DNA of 64,000 nucleotides, taken from Candidatus Halocynthiibacter alkanivorans (lineage in GTDB: Bacteria > Pseudomonadota > Alphaproteobacteria > Rhodobacterales > Rhodobacteraceae). Made by a program: the position numbers and the translations under genes. The notes beneath the pieces are model-generated. The model searched no databases. It was not told where the DNA came from and was given only the letters and a program-made list of their open reading frames with translations. This document shows positions 46,288 through 55,748 of this stretch, one piece after another. The stretch's first letter is position 1. Every line of letters begins with the position of its first letter. The stretch is taken from the NCBI RefSeq assembly GCF_003333265.1, contig NZ_QOLB01000117.1:1-64000 (forward strand), given 5' to 3'.

Positions 46288-46729
46288 TCCCATTGTGAAA
46301 GAACTGACGGTGCCGGTTGCCCCGGAGCGTGCCTTTGACATTTTCACCCGCCAGATCGCGCAGTGGTGGCCGGGTGCCAGTCATTCGCTGTCGGCAAGCG
46401 ACGGCAAATTGCCCAGAAACATCACCATGACCCCCGGCGTCGGCGGTTGCATTGAAGAGGAGCTGTATGACGGCAGCCGGGCCAGCTGGGGCGTGATCAC
46501 CGAGTGGCAACCGGGCCGGAAGCTGGCCTTCAGCTGGCATTTGCGCCGCCCGGAGGCTCAACAGACCCATGTCAGTGTCGAGTTTTCAGCCTCCGGGTCC
46601 GGCACCCTTCTGCGGCTGGTCCACTCAGACTGGGACAATATGGGGGCGGAAGCGGCCGCGGCACGCGAACAATATCAGTCTGGCTGGGACGTTGTGCTGA
46701 TCGAGTGTTTCGCCGGCGCGGCGGTGTGA
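46280..46729 (+). CDS. SRPBCC/AHSA1-family protein (149 aa)
   Basis: START-like fold of AHSA1 type: VPVAPERAFDIFTRQIAQWWP, GVGGCIEEELYDGSRASWG, WQPGRKLAFSWHL and SGSGTLLRLVHSDWDNMG, with YQSGWDVVLIECF at the end. These small proteins bind hydrophobic ligands or interact with chaperones; the ligand is unknown. The gene overlaps the ArsR-type regulator and forms a two-gene transcript, an arrangement common in alphaproteobacteria. Confidence 0.9.
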   Translation: MIDPIVKELTVPVAPERAFDIFTRQIAQWWPGASHSLSASDGKLPRNITMTPGVGGCIEEELYDGSRASWGVITEWQPGRKLAFSWHLRRPEAQQTHVSVEFSASGSGTLLRLVHSDWDNMGAEAAAAREQYQSGWDVVLIECFAGAAV

Positions 46730-46806
46730 TCCACGCAGAGCCGCTGCGGCCGTGGCGGCCTGATGATCACATTCCGGTTGTTAACTGGCTGGCTGTGGAG
46801 GATGCG

Positions 46807-46905
46807 GAGGTTGTCGAGGATGTCGAGGATGTCGAGGATGTCGAGGATGTCGAGGATGTCGAGGATGTCGAGGATGTCGAGGATGTCGAGGATGTCGAGG
46901 ATGTG
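46807..46905. repeat. 9-bp tandem repeat array (GAGGATGTC)
   Basis: Nine perfect copies of GAGGATGTC (46816-46896) plus a degenerate copy at each end. The array lies between the SRPBCC gene and the next membrane protein gene. Read on the plus strand it would encode repeated EDV; read on the minus, repeated DIL. Neither frame belongs to a gene with recognisable motifs, so it is regarded as an intergenic array. Confidence 0.9.
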
Positions 46906-47012
46906 GGTGACGGAGTTCCGCAGCGCCGCAAGGCCAGAATCCGAAAAAAGGCAATATATGCTAATATTATGGCAGGATAACAATATCAGCGCGGATTGAG
47001 GGAAAGAGTGAC

Positions 47013-47405
47013 ATGACATTCAACGAAGCCATCGCCCTGCAGCCTCAATGGGTTCAGATCTGGCTGAACATTCTGTTTGCCGGCGCTTTTGTACTGCCGC
47101 TGAGCCTGTTGATCTGGCGGGTGAGCCGGATCAGCGGCGTGATTACCCTGCTGTCCAGCATCCTGGCCGGTCTTGCCACCTTCTGGCTTTACGATTTGTT
47201 TGGCTATGTGCGGCTGCTGGGGCTGGGTCATATTGTGTTCTGGACGCCGCTGCTGATCTGGCTCTGGCGGCGCACAGGCGTGGGCGATTTCCCGGTGCTG
47301 CCACTGTGGATCACCCGGTTGGTAATCTCCGTTGTCGCCATTTCGCTGGCATTTGATTATGTCGATCTGCTGCGGTACCTCGCGGGCAACCGCGCGCCGT
47401 TCTGA
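47013..47405 (+). CDS. hypothetical membrane protein (130 aa)
   Basis: Four hydrophobic segments are predicted (about residues 15-35, 43-65, 70-88 and 99-119) with basic residues between them (WRVSRISG, WRRTGVGD). No family was recognised and no metal or catalytic motif is visible. It follows the 9-bp tandem array and precedes a GNAT gene by 24 bp, with which it may be co-transcribed. It should reside in the inner membrane. Confidence 0.65.
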   Translation: MTFNEAIALQPQWVQIWLNILFAGAFVLPLSLLIWRVSRISGVITLLSSILAGLATFWLYDLFGYVRLLGLGHIVFWTPLLIWLWRRTGVGDFPVLPLWITRLVISVVAISLAFDYVDLLRYLAGNRAPF

Positions 47406-47428
47406 ACCGCCCCCACAGGAAGTCCGCC

Positions 47429-47833
47429 ATGATCCGCCCCATTTCCATTGCTGAGGCTCTGCCCGTGCGCCAGTCGGTACTCTGGCCCGGTCATCCGCTC
47501 GATCATGCCCGGGTGCCGGGGGATGAAGCGGCCCGCCATTTCGGCTGGTTTGACGCTGCTGACCTGATTGCGGTGGGGTCTCTTTTTCAGGACGGCCCCT
47601 CTGTGCAGCTGCGCAAATTCGCCGCTCTGCCCGAGGTTCAGGGCCAGGGCATTGGCACCGCTTTGCTGACACATATGGTGGCGGAGTGTCGCGGGTCCGG
47701 CGCCGGTCTGCTGTGGTGTGATTCACGGCTGGACGCGATGGGATTCTATGCACGGCTGGGGTTCACCTCAACTGGCAGCGCATTTGAAAAACGTGGCCGC
47801 CCCTATCACCGGATGCAGCTGCAGCTGTGTTGA
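47429..47833 (+). CDS. GNAT-family N-acetyltransferase (134 aa)
   Basis: The acetyl-CoA binding signature LRKFAALPEVQGQGIGTALLT is complete (QGQGIG for R/Q-x-x-G-x-G/A), and FYARLGFTSTGSAFE with YHRMQL forms the usual C-terminal strand and loop. It begins MIRPISIAEALPVRQSVLWPG, a start often seen in small standalone acetyltransferases. The acceptor is unknown. Confidence 0.85.
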   Translation: MIRPISIAEALPVRQSVLWPGHPLDHARVPGDEAARHFGWFDAADLIAVGSLFQDGPSVQLRKFAALPEVQGQGIGTALLTHMVAECRGSGAGLLWCDSRLDAMGFYARLGFTSTGSAFEKRGRPYHRMQLQLC

Positions 47834-47964
47834 GCGCAGGCCCAGGCCGCGTGTTCGTCAGGCGAAAGTTCGCCCGGCCGGGTTTTGTGCGGCGGGATTT
47901 TGTGCGGGACTATTGTTAACGCTGGCCCGGCTTAACCCGGGTCTGGAATTGCGCGGCTTTGGTA

Positions 47965-48195
47965 TTAATCCGCCATCACCGGCGGCGCTTTGCACACCAT
48001 GGAGCATCTGACCTCATGCCAGGCGGCCTCATGATCCAACCCGACTTTCGCCAGCGCTTCCATTTCCTGCTGCGCCTCTTCCGCCACCGCTGTGGCCCGG
48101 GATTTAAGCTGATCCTGGCTCCAGTCCTGAATGTCCGCCGCGTATTGCGACTTCCAGAACTCCACTGTCGTCTGAATGATAAAAACCGTGTTCAT
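47965..48195 (-). CDS. small hypothetical protein (76 aa)
   Basis: ATG 48195 follows GGGAGC. The product (MNTVFIIQTTVEFWKSQYAA, AEEAQQEMEALAKVG, HEAAWHEVRCSMV) is helical and soluble, with no recognised family. It lies convergent to the GNAT gene and 310 bp from cmk. The codon use fits the neighbourhood, so it is probably real. Confidence 0.5.
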   Translation of the reverse strand: MNTVFIIQTTVEFWKSQYAADIQDWSQDQLKSRATAVAEEAQQEMEALAKVGLDHEAAWHEVRCSMVCKAPPVMAD

Positions 48196-48505
48196 GACCG
48201 CTCCCGGGCTGGGGACATGGGCCAACATAGCGGCTGGTGGCGGATTTGTCACATACAAGCCCGGCCAGGGGCAGAAGGTGGCAGGTCATTGCTCACGCCG
48301 CTGCGGAGTGTCGTTCCCGGCACCCATTATTCGCCCGGCACATCGTCGCGTTCCAGCATCCTGCCCCGTCGGCTTACCTGGCGCAGCGGCGCGCTGCCAG
48401 CTGCCCAGTCTGGCGTCCGAGCCCGGCGCTCAGTGCCGGGTGCTCAATGCCGGGCGCTCAACCCTCAGTGCATCCGTTGCGCCCCGAAGCACACGCTGTG
48501 CCGGA
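48196..48505. other. intergenic region with short GC-rich repeats
   Basis: About 310 bp between the 76-aa gene and cmk. Three near-copies of a CCGGGCGCTCA-type motif follow each other at about 15-bp spacing (48422-48462). No gene or clear terminator was seen. Confidence 0.5.
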
Positions 48506-49114
48506 TCAGGCCAGACGCGCCCCAATCACTTCGATGGCTTTGGCCACTGCGGCCTCAATGCTCAACTCCGATGTATCGATCAGCACCGCGTCATCGGCGG
48601 CTTTCATCGGTGCGGTGTCGCGCTCCGCGTCGCGCTTGTCCCGCGCCATAACATCGGCGAGCACGGTTTCAAAACGGGTCGCATCGCCGCTGGCCGTGAG
48701 TTCCAGAAAGCGGCGTCTGGCGCGGACTTCGGCGGAGGCGGTGACAAAGAGTTTCACCTCCGCATCCGGGCAGATGACAGTGCCGATGTCACGCCCGTCC
48801 AGCACCGCGCCACCGTCGCGGCGGGCAAATGCGTGCTGAAACGCCACCAGTGCTGCGCGCACTTCCGGGATCACCGCCACTTTGGAGGCAGCCTCGGCCA
48901 CTTCGGCGCTGCGCAGATCTTCGCGTTCCAGGTCTTCAGGCTGCAGCGCCCGGGCGGCCTGAAGTGGCTCCATGCCAGCCATCACTTTGCGCCCGGTGGC
49001 GCGGTACAGCAGGCCGGTGTCCAGATGGGCAAAGGTAAAATGCGCCGCCACCGCTTTGGAAATTGTGCCCTTGCCCGCCGCTGCGGGGCCGTCGATTGCG
49101 ATGGTAAACTTCAT
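48506..49114 (-). CDS. cmk: cytidylate kinase (202 aa)
   Basis: P-loop kinase beginning [21 protein letters not shown], with [11 protein letters not shown], the NMP-binding [21 protein letters not shown] and the lid RRRFLEL. It phosphorylates CMP and dCMP. ATG 49114 overlaps the stop of the upstream membrane protein gene by four bases. It belongs to the aroA-cmk-rpsA order; rpsA is here displaced by inserted genes. Confidence 0.95.
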   Translation of the reverse strand: MKFTIAIDGPAAAGKGTISKAVAAHFTFAHLDTGLLYRATGRKVMAGMEPLQAARALQPEDLEREDLRSAEVAEAASKVAVIPEVRAALVAFQHAFARRDGGAVLDGRDIGTVICPDAEVKLFVTASAEVRARRRFLELTASGDATRFETVLADVMARDKRDAERDTAPMKAADDAVLIDTSELSIEAAVAKAIEVIGARLA

Positions 49115-49626
49115 GCGCCTGCCTTTTTGATCCTGTACCGGCGCCACAGCACCCAAAGCGCGCCCAGAATAAGGGCGCTCATTGCCCCCATATCGCAGAC
49201 AGATTTGAGGATTGTCCAGCGGCTTGCGGCCGCGACCAGTTCCGCGTCCACAGCATCTGCCAGCAGCAACCGGGCAACAGCGGCGTTTTCCAGGTAGTCG
49301 GCAGACTTGCCGGTCACCACTACGGCGATCAGGCCAAGGCGCAGCCAGCCGGTGAACAGCAGCCACAAGCCCAGTGCCAGCGTCAGCCCCATCAGCGCCG
49401 GATAAACTGTGTCCAGCCGGTGCTGCACTGTCAGGTAAAAACCCCGTGCCGGATTGGTAAGCGCGGCGAGAAACGCCTGCGCCTGCGGCAGGTCATACCC
49501 ACCCGGGCGCATGTCAAAAGGCATCAGCCCGCCTGCCCCCGCCGCGATTTTGGGCAGCGACCACAGCACCATCACCAGATAGAGCGTGAAGGACAGGGTC
49601 AGCAGGGTCCAGAACAGGCTGCGCAT
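49111..49626 (-). CDS. paralogous membrane protein 2 (171 aa)
   Basis: About four membrane helices with a periplasmic-side loop that contains [17 protein letters not shown] and [16 protein letters not shown]. Near the third helix it has [18 protein letters not shown]. The neighbour at 49781-50296 shares the same pattern (xPxGYDxxx..AL, Q..xDxxxxL, and D/EN-A in the third helix), so the pair arose by duplication. Function is unknown. It overlaps cmk by four bases, so its expression is tied to cmk. Confidence 0.75.
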   Translation of the reverse strand: MRSLFWTLLTLSFTLYLVMVLWSLPKIAAGAGGLMPFDMRPGGYDLPQAQAFLAALTNPARGFYLTVQHRLDTVYPALMGLTLALGLWLLFTGWLRLGLIAVVVTGKSADYLENAAVARLLLADAVDAELVAAASRWTILKSVCDMGAMSALILGALWVLWRRYRIKKAGA

Positions 49627-49780
49627 GGGGCCTCCGGGTGGCGGGTTCGGGCAAATGGTGGCTCCCTCTAAGGGGTGCGTTTTCTTAGCATCAGCCAGCG
49701 TCCCGTCCAAATATAATTCGCATTCCGGCCCCCGGATCGTCGCCTCAGGCCGGGCGGTATCAGCGCCGGGCAAGAGAGGG

Positions 49781-50296
49781 TCAGTGACGTGTCAGGCGGC
49801 GTTTGCGCCCGCGCCACAAAGCAAGCAGCACCGCAAAACACAGGGCGAGCAGCAGAAATTTGACGCTGGTTGCGGTGCCGGCACGGGTGGCGAGTGTTGC
49901 GGGCACCTGGCCCAGTTGCGGGTCCGTGAGCCGCAGCAACATTGCGTTTTCCCACCAGTCCGTGACCAGGTAGGCGGGCGCCAGAGACCAGAGCAGGGTT
50001 TCCGCGCGCCGCCGCGCCAGTTGATACAGCGGCAAGGCCAGGGTTGCCGCCAGCAGCAGCGCTGTCACCGCATCGACGCTGCGTTGAAATGTGGCGTATT
50101 TTGCCAGCCCCTCCGGCCCCAGAGCGGCGCGCCAGGCTGTGATATCGGCCGCGTCGTACCCCATTGGCCGCGCTTCAGGCAGCGTCAGACCACCGCTCAT
50201 TGCCGCAAAACCCGGCACATAGAGGAACACCACCACCGCCAGCGCGGTGGCTGTGAGCGATGCCAGCAGCACATAGAGGAGGATTTTACCGGCCAT
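49781..50296 (-). CDS. paralogous membrane protein 1 (171 aa)
   Basis: Four predicted membrane helices beginning with LLYVLLASLTATALAVVVFLY. The loop ARPMGYDAADITAWRAALGP and the helix region TDWWENAMLLRLTD match the equivalent parts of the downstream paralog. The C-terminus ends in a basic cluster. It lies between aroA and the second copy, all in the same direction. The pair may form a heteromer, but there is no evidence beyond similarity and adjacency. Confidence 0.75.
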   Translation of the reverse strand: MAGKILLYVLLASLTATALAVVVFLYVPGFAAMSGGLTLPEARPMGYDAADITAWRAALGPEGLAKYATFQRSVDAVTALLLAATLALPLYQLARRRAETLLWSLAPAYLVTDWWENAMLLRLTDPQLGQVPATLATRAGTATSVKFLLLALCFAVLLALWRGRKRRLTRH

Positions 50297-50361
50297 AGAT
50301 CAGGTCTGGCGGCAAAATATCAACAAACGGTAAAGGGGCGCGCCCGACGCCCCGCACCATA

Positions 50362-51711
50362 TCAGCTGTTGTCGCGTGTCAGCTTTGCACCCAAACCACC
50401 CATCAGGGGTTCAAACACCGGGAAAGACGTGGCGATCGGGGTGCCGTCATCGATCCGCACCGGCTTTTGCGCCGACATGCCCAGCACCATGAAAGACATC
50501 GCGATGCGGTGGTCCAGATGGGTGGCACAGGTGCCGCCGCCCGGCACATTGCCGGCGCCCATACCATGCACGATCAGCGTGTCTTCATCTTCCTCAATGG
50601 TGACACCACAGGCCTCAAGACCGCGCGCCATCGCGTCAATCCGGTCGCTTTCTTTCACCCTCAGTTCTTTGACGCCGCGCATCACGGTTTTGCCGGTGGC
50701 ATTGGCGGCCACCACAGAGAGCACCGGGAATTCGTCAATCATCGAACTGGCGCGTTCCGGGGGCACTTCAACGCCTTTAAGTTCGCTAAAGCGCACCCGC
50801 AAATCAGCCACAGGTTCACCGCCCTCAATGCGCGCATTTTCAAAAGTGATATCGGCGCCCATTTCCACCAGCGTGGTGTAGATGCCATTGCGGGTGGTGT
50901 TCTGGCTGACACCAGGCACCAGAATATCAGAGCCCGGCACGATCAGCGCCGCACAGGTCGGAAACGCAGCCGAACTTGGATCGCGCGGCACTGCCACGTC
51001 CTGAGGTGTCAGCTCGGGCTGACCGGTCAGGGTAATCTTGTGGCCTTCCGGCGTGTCCTCGGTGGTGATTTCAGCGCCAAAGCCCGCCAGCATACGTTCA
51101 GTATGGTCACGGGTCTTTTCTTTCTCGACCACCACGGTTTTGCCCGGCGCGTTCAGCCCCGCCAGCAGCACTGCAGATTTCACCTGGGCCGAGGGCATCG
51201 GCGTGGTATATTCCACCGGCACCGGATCTTCCGCGCCAACCAGCGTCAGCGGCAGACGGCCGCCGGAGCGGCCATAAGATGTCGCGCCAAACAGCGCCAC
51301 CGGATCGGTAATGCGTCCCATCGGACGTTTGCGCAGCGAGCCGTCGCCGGTGAAGGTCACCGCAAACGGCGACGTCGCCACCAGCCCCATGATCAGGCGC
51401 ACGCCGGTGCCGGAATTGCCGCAGTCGATCACCTGGTCCGGTTCGGAAAAGCCACCAACACCAACCCCGTGCACCGACCATTCGCCCTCGCCGGTGCGGG
51501 TGCAGGTGGCGCCGAGCGCCCGCATCGCCTTGGCGGTGTCCAGCACATCGTCGCCCTCAAGCAATCCGGTGATACGGGTCTCGCCCACCGCCATCGCGCC
51601 AAAAATCAACGCCCGGTGGGAGATCGACTTGTCGCCCGGCACCTCGGCCACTCCGCTCAGGGGACCGCAGGCGCGGGAGCTCATCGGGATTGGGTCACCG
51701 TGACCAGACAT
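50362..51711 (-). CDS. aroA: 3-phosphoshikimate 1-carboxyvinyltransferase (449 aa)
   Basis: EPSP synthase of the shikimate pathway: [83 protein letters not shown] and [11 protein letters not shown]. The R-x-H-x-E, G-D-K-S, S-A-Q-V-K and N-x-x-T-R motifs are those used to define class II, often glyphosate-tolerant, enzymes. It would make 5-enolpyruvylshikimate-3-phosphate from PEP. Upstream start at 51711 gives a slightly longer N-terminus; a later ATG (MSSRACG) is possible. Confidence 0.95.
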   Translation of the reverse strand: MSGHGDPIPMSSRACGPLSGVAEVPGDKSISHRALIFGAMAVGETRITGLLEGDDVLDTAKAMRALGATCTRTGEGEWSVHGVGVGGFSEPDQVIDCGNSGTGVRLIMGLVATSPFAVTFTGDGSLRKRPMGRITDPVALFGATSYGRSGGRLPLTLVGAEDPVPVEYTTPMPSAQVKSAVLLAGLNAPGKTVVVEKEKTRDHTERMLAGFGAEITTEDTPEGHKITLTGQPELTPQDVAVPRDPSSAAFPTCAALIVPGSDILVPGVSQNTTRNGIYTTLVEMGADITFENARIEGGEPVADLRVRFSELKGVEVPPERASSMIDEFPVLSVVAANATGKTVMRGVKELRVKESDRIDAMARGLEACGVTIEEDEDTLIVHGMGAGNVPGGGTCATHLDHRIAMSFMVLGMSAQKPVRIDDGTPIATSFPVFEPLMGGLGAKLTRDNS

Positions 51712-51854
51712 GGGCGCTTCCTTTTTGTAACTTTATCCCGTGGTGATAGCGCAGCCACGCGGCCCGGTAAATGCATATCCCGGCTTCTTTTTGGCAACAA
51801 TATCCCCGCCGGAGGCTCTTACTTTTTCAGCGGCCTGCGCTTTGGCGCCTGCCG

Positions 51855-52586
51855 CTACAGCTTGCGAAAGGTCAGATAATGCGGTGTGCGCTCTTCGCGC
51901 AGCGCTTTTTGCTCATAGCGGGTGGATATCCAGTCGCCCCAGGGCTGCTGCCAGTCGCCAGGCCCTTCGGCCAGCCATTCAAACCCGGCGCGCGGCACCT
52001 CTTCCAGCGTCTGGCGCACATAATCTTCAATATCGGTGGCAACGCGGAATATCGCCCCGGGTTTCAACACCCGGTTCAAGGGCTGCAGATGCTCCTGGGT
52101 GACAAAACGGCGCCGGTGATGGCGTTTTTTCGGCCATGGGTCCGGGTACAGCAGAAAGGCACGATCAATGCTGGCCTCGGGCAGCACATCAAACAGGTGG
52201 CGCGCATCGCCGGGGTAGATCGCGATATTATCCGCTTTGGCCTGACGGATCTTGCCCAAAAGCATCGCCACGCCGTTGATAAAGGGCTCGGCGCCGATGA
52301 TCGCCACATCCGGATTTTGCACCGCCTGATGCACCAGATGTTCACCCCCGCCAAAGCCGATCTCAAGCCAGACCGGCTTGCTGTCAAAACGGGCGGCCAG
52401 GTCCAGATCCACGCGGTCGGGGTTCTCTTCCCAACTCACCGCACCGGGTGACAATGCCGTCAGATCTTCCTCCAGAAAGGTCTTTTGACTGTCGCGCAGG
52501 GTCTTGCCGCGGAAACGACCATAAAAATTGCGCCAGGGCGCGCCTGACGGGTGTTTGCCGTGTGGATCCTGAACTTCGTCTGACAT
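51855..52586 (-). CDS. trmB: tRNA (guanine-N7)-methyltransferase (243 aa)
   Basis: SAM-binding motif WLEIGFGGGEHLV, then IAIYPGDARHLFDVLPEASI, LLYPDPWPKKRHHRRRFVTQ and a C-terminal ATDIEDYVRQTL fit TrmB. It methylates G46 in the variable loop of tRNA. It lies between aroA and metK in the conserved gene series. Length is normal. Confidence 0.95.
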   Translation of the reverse strand: MSDEVQDPHGKHPSGAPWRNFYGRFRGKTLRDSQKTFLEEDLTALSPGAVSWEENPDRVDLDLAARFDSKPVWLEIGFGGGEHLVHQAVQNPDVAIIGAEPFINGVAMLLGKIRQAKADNIAIYPGDARHLFDVLPEASIDRAFLLYPDPWPKKRHHRRRFVTQEHLQPLNRVLKPGAIFRVATDIEDYVRQTLEEVPRAGFEWLAEGPGDWQQPWGDWISTRYEQKALREERTPHYLTFRKL

Positions 52587-52906
52587 GGTCTGCCCCGTCT
52601 GCTTGCTGGCTGGTAACAGCCGGTCTCGTCGCCAATTTGACGGCGCAGGTCAAGAGCAAGGGCCGCAATAACGGGGTTTTTCGCCGCTTCCGCCTGAAAT
52701 ACCGCTGGGAATTGCGCGTCAGCGGGCCACAGCTCTGTTTCAACAAACCAGCGCGCGGGCCCGGCCCGCGCTCCGCCTGGTCACGTATTCTGGCCCGCTT
52801 GTTGTGGTCAGGGACCATCGGCGGTCAGCGCACCAAATACAAAAAGGGGCCGGCCCGGCGGCCTGCCCCTTTTGATCTTATAGTTGAAACTCAGTGCTGA
52901 AACGGA
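52587..52906. other. intergenic region between metK and trmB
   Basis: About 320 bp without a gene; contains the metK terminator at its right end and presumably a trmB promoter. Confidence 0.5.
52843..52876 (-). terminator. intrinsic terminator of metK
   Basis: On the minus strand AAAAGGGGCAGGCC and GGCCGGCCCCTTTTT form a long GC stem with a T-run, about 30 bases past the metK stop. Confidence 0.85.
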
Positions 52907-54088
52907 TCAGACCGCCTTTTGCAGCGCCTCAATCAGATCGGTGCGCTCCCAGCTGAAGCCGCCATCGGCCTCGGGCGCGCGGCCAAAATGACCATAGGCA
53001 GACGTGCGCGCATAGATCGGCCGGTTCAGCCCGAGATGTTCGCGGATGCCGCGCGGGCTCAGATCCATCGCCGCATTGATGGCGCGCTCAATCGCCTCGG
53101 GCGCAACGTCGCCGGTGTCAAACGTATCGGCATAGATCGACAAAGGTTTGGCGACACCGATGGCATAGGACAACTGGATCAGGCATTTTTTCGCCAGACC
53201 TGCCGCCACCACGTTTTTGGCCAGATAGCGCGCCGCATAGGCTGCCGAACGGTCCACTTTGGTCGGATCTTTGCCGGAAAACGCACCACCACCATGGGGC
53301 GCAGCGCCGCCATAGGTATCGACGATGATCTTGCGCCCGGTCAGACCTGCGTCGCCGTCGGGGCCGCCAATGACAAATGTGCCGGTCGGGTTGACCCACC
53401 ATTCGGTGCTCTCGTCAATCCAGCCCTCTGGCAGAACTTCGCGGATATAAGGCTCCACGATGGCGCGGATGTCGCCGCTGGTCTGGCTTTCGGACGCGTG
53501 TTGGGTGGAGAGCACGATCGAGCTCACCCCCACTGGCTTGCCATCGACATAGCGCAGCGACAGCTGAGATTTGGCATCCGGGCGCAGCGACGGCTCGGTG
53601 CCGTCTTTGCGCACTTCTGCAAGACGGCGCAGAATGGCGTGGGCATAATGGATCGGCGCTGGCATCAGCTCGGGCGTTTCATCCACCGCATAACCAAACA
53701 TGATGCCCTGATCGCCAGCACCTTCTTCTTTGCCTTCAGCGGCATCAACACCCTGGGCGATATGGGCCGACTGCGGGTGCAGATAGTTCTGCACCTTCAG
53801 CGTATTCCAGTGGAACTCATCTTGCTCATAGCCGATGTCCCGCACGCATTCGCGCGCAATACCGTCGACTTTTTCCAGGTATTCTTCCAGACGGGCCTTG
53901 TTGGACAGGCCGACTTCGCCGCCGATCACCACCCGGTTGCTGGTGGCAAAGGTTTCGCAGGCGACCCGCGCTTCGGGTTCCTCGGTGAGAAACGCATCCA
54001 GCACCGCATCAGAAATGCGGTCGCACAGCTTGTCCGGATGGCCTTCAGAAACCGACTCCGAGGTGAAAATGTAGTTTTGACGATTCAT
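52907..54088 (-). CDS. metK: S-adenosylmethionine synthetase (393 aa)
   Basis: MetK signatures: [37 protein letters not shown], the glycine-rich [21 protein letters not shown] and [13 protein letters not shown]. It makes SAM from methionine and ATP. ATG 54088 is chosen because the family starts [13 protein letters not shown] and because it directly follows the riboswitch; an earlier ATG gives five extra residues and overlaps the riboswitch. Expression should be under riboswitch control. Confidence 0.97.
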   Translation of the reverse strand: MNRQNYIFTSESVSEGHPDKLCDRISDAVLDAFLTEEPEARVACETFATSNRVVIGGEVGLSNKARLEEYLEKVDGIARECVRDIGYEQDEFHWNTLKVQNYLHPQSAHIAQGVDAAEGKEEGAGDQGIMFGYAVDETPELMPAPIHYAHAILRRLAEVRKDGTEPSLRPDAKSQLSLRYVDGKPVGVSSIVLSTQHASESQTSGDIRAIVEPYIREVLPEGWIDESTEWWVNPTGTFVIGGPDGDAGLTGRKIIVDTYGGAAPHGGGAFSGKDPTKVDRSAAYAARYLAKNVVAAGLAKKCLIQLSYAIGVAKPLSIYADTFDTGDVAPEAIERAINAAMDLSPRGIREHLGLNRPIYARTSAYGHFGRAPEADGGFSWERTDLIEALQKAV

Positions 54089-54095
54089 GGGGTAG

Positions 54096-54140
54096 TGCTC
54101 CATTTAATGACACCGTCACGCCAGGAAGCCGTTGTGACGG
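54096..54140 (-). promoter_or_regulatory. SAM/SAH riboswitch of metK
   Basis: The metK leader on the minus strand reads CGTCACAACGGCTTCCTGGC, then GTGACG, then ATTAAATGGAGCA before the start. CGTCAC and GTGACG form the stem; GGAGC, which contains the ribosome binding site, can pair with GCTTCC of the loop as a pseudoknot. This is the compact SAM/SAH riboswitch described upstream of metK in Rhodobacterales. Ligand binding would hide the ribosome binding site and stop translation when SAM is plentiful. Confidence 0.85.
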
Positions 54141-54169
54141 GTATGTTTCATGCGATAGCGGTCATGGGT

Positions 54170-55747
54170 TCAGGCGTCAACGGTCTTTTGCCGGCGCCAG
54201 CGCAGCGAGATCAGCGCCAGCAGCAAAAGCAGGGCTGTGAGCGGCATATCACCTGTGCGTGAATAAAGCGTGACCGGCAGCGCGCCGGGCAGCGTCGCAT
54301 CCACCCAGCCCTGCGTATTGAGCGGCAGCGCGACCAGGCTCTGCCCACGCGCATCAATCACCGTCGAGACCCCGGTATTGGCAGCGCGCAGGAAGGGCAG
54401 CCCCTGCTCTATCGCGCGCATTTTAGCCTGGGCCACATGCTGCAGCGGACCGGCGCCATTGCCAAACCAGGCGTCATTGGTGATTTGCAGGATCCAGTCC
54501 GGCCGCTCTGTGCCGCGCAGGTCCTGCGGGAAGATCGCCTCATAACAGATCAGCGGCATCACCTTGCCAGCCGCGCCGAGATCCAGCAGGCGCGGCCCGG
54601 GACCCGGGGTGAACCCATAGCCTTTCTGCGCGGTAAAAGCGCTGAGACCAATGCGCGCCAGCAGTTCCGGGAAGGGCAGATATTCGCCAAAAGGCACCAG
54701 GTGGGCTTTGTCATAGACATCCGTGACCGGGCTGGCATTGATGCCAATGCTGCCGGTGTCAGCAATGGAACCGTTACTGCCGTCCGCACTGCCATCCTGA
54801 TTGCCACCGAGCACCGCCATCGAATTATAGGCACGCCCTTCGTCATAGCGCTGAATGCCCAGCACCACCGGCACTCCGGCGGCGGCCGCCTCGACCCGGT
54901 TCAGCGTCTCACCGGGGAACTCCAGATAGGCCGGCACCGAAGTTTCCGGCCAGATGATCAGATCGGGGCGCGGCGCGCCGTCCAGCGCCGGTGCGGCGGT
55001 GAAGTCGAGCAGCCGGTTAAAAAACACCGGCATATAGTCCGGATCCCATTTTTGCTCCTGGGCGGCGTTGGGCTGCAGCAGACGTACAGTCACCCCGGTT
55101 GCTTCGGGCAGGGGCTGCGCGAGGCGTTGCAGGCCAAAGCCCCAGAGCAGCGCTATACCGGCCAGCGGTGCGGCCAGCATAAGCGCTGCGCGCCGGCGCG
55201 CGCTGGCAGAGGTCTGAAACAGCAGTGCAGCCGTGGCAAGAGCGGCCGCAAACACCATGGTCAGCGTGTTCAGCCCGTGCGGCCCGATCCAGGCCACGCT
55301 TTGCGCCACCGGGGTTTCAGTCCAGGCATAGCCGGGCAGTGCCCAGGGAAAACCGGTAAACAGATAAGAACGCGCCAGACCGGCAAGCCCCATCAGCAGC
55401 GCCCAGCGCCAGAGCCCGGCGCCGCTGCGCCGCGCCAGATACGCCGCCAGCGCCCAGAACAGCGCCAGGCCACCTGCCAGCCCGACGAGCGCAAAGGGTG
55501 CCATCCAGCCGGTGCTGGCCGCATCCACGAGAAAGGGCTCAATAATCCAGTTGAGCGAGACCACAAAATAGCCGAGACCGCCAAACCAGCCGCTCCAGGC
55601 GGCGCGGCGCGCGGTGGTGCTGCGGTGATGGAGAAAGGCGAGTACGGCGAGGCCCAGCAGGGTTGCGGGCCAAAGAGAAAACGGCGCCTGGCCCAATGCG
55701 GCCAGCGCCCCCGCTGCAAAAGCGAGGGCCAGGATTTTTCGGTTCAT
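54170..55747 (-). CDS. lnt: apolipoprotein N-acyltransferase (525 aa)
   Basis: Six to eight hydrophobic segments at the N-terminus are followed by a nitrilase-fold domain with LIIWPETSVPAYL (catalytic Glu), KAHLVPFGEYLPF (Lys) and LICYEAIFPQDL (Cys). The enzyme acylates the N-terminal cysteine of lipoproteins in the inner membrane. ATG 55747 begins MNRKILALAF; longer upstream frames are discarded. It is part of the conserved phoH-ybeY-corC-lnt series. Confidence 0.95.
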   Translation of the reverse strand: MNRKILALAFAAGALAALGQAPFSLWPATLLGLAVLAFLHHRSTTARRAAWSGWFGGLGYFVVSLNWIIEPFLVDAASTGWMAPFALVGLAGGLALFWALAAYLARRSGAGLWRWALLMGLAGLARSYLFTGFPWALPGYAWTETPVAQSVAWIGPHGLNTLTMVFAAALATAALLFQTSASARRRAALMLAAPLAGIALLWGFGLQRLAQPLPEATGVTVRLLQPNAAQEQKWDPDYMPVFFNRLLDFTAAPALDGAPRPDLIIWPETSVPAYLEFPGETLNRVEAAAAGVPVVLGIQRYDEGRAYNSMAVLGGNQDGSADGSNGSIADTGSIGINASPVTDVYDKAHLVPFGEYLPFPELLARIGLSAFTAQKGYGFTPGPGPRLLDLGAAGKVMPLICYEAIFPQDLRGTERPDWILQITNDAWFGNGAGPLQHVAQAKMRAIEQGLPFLRAANTGVSTVIDARGQSLVALPLNTQGWVDATLPGALPVTLYSRTGDMPLTALLLLLALISLRWRRQKTVDA

Positions 55748-55748
55748 A

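Noticed and set aside
46675-47019. Minus-strand frame with repeated DIL
   Set aside because: It is a reading of the 9-bp tandem array, with no motif or ribosome binding site, and overlaps the SRPBCC gene.
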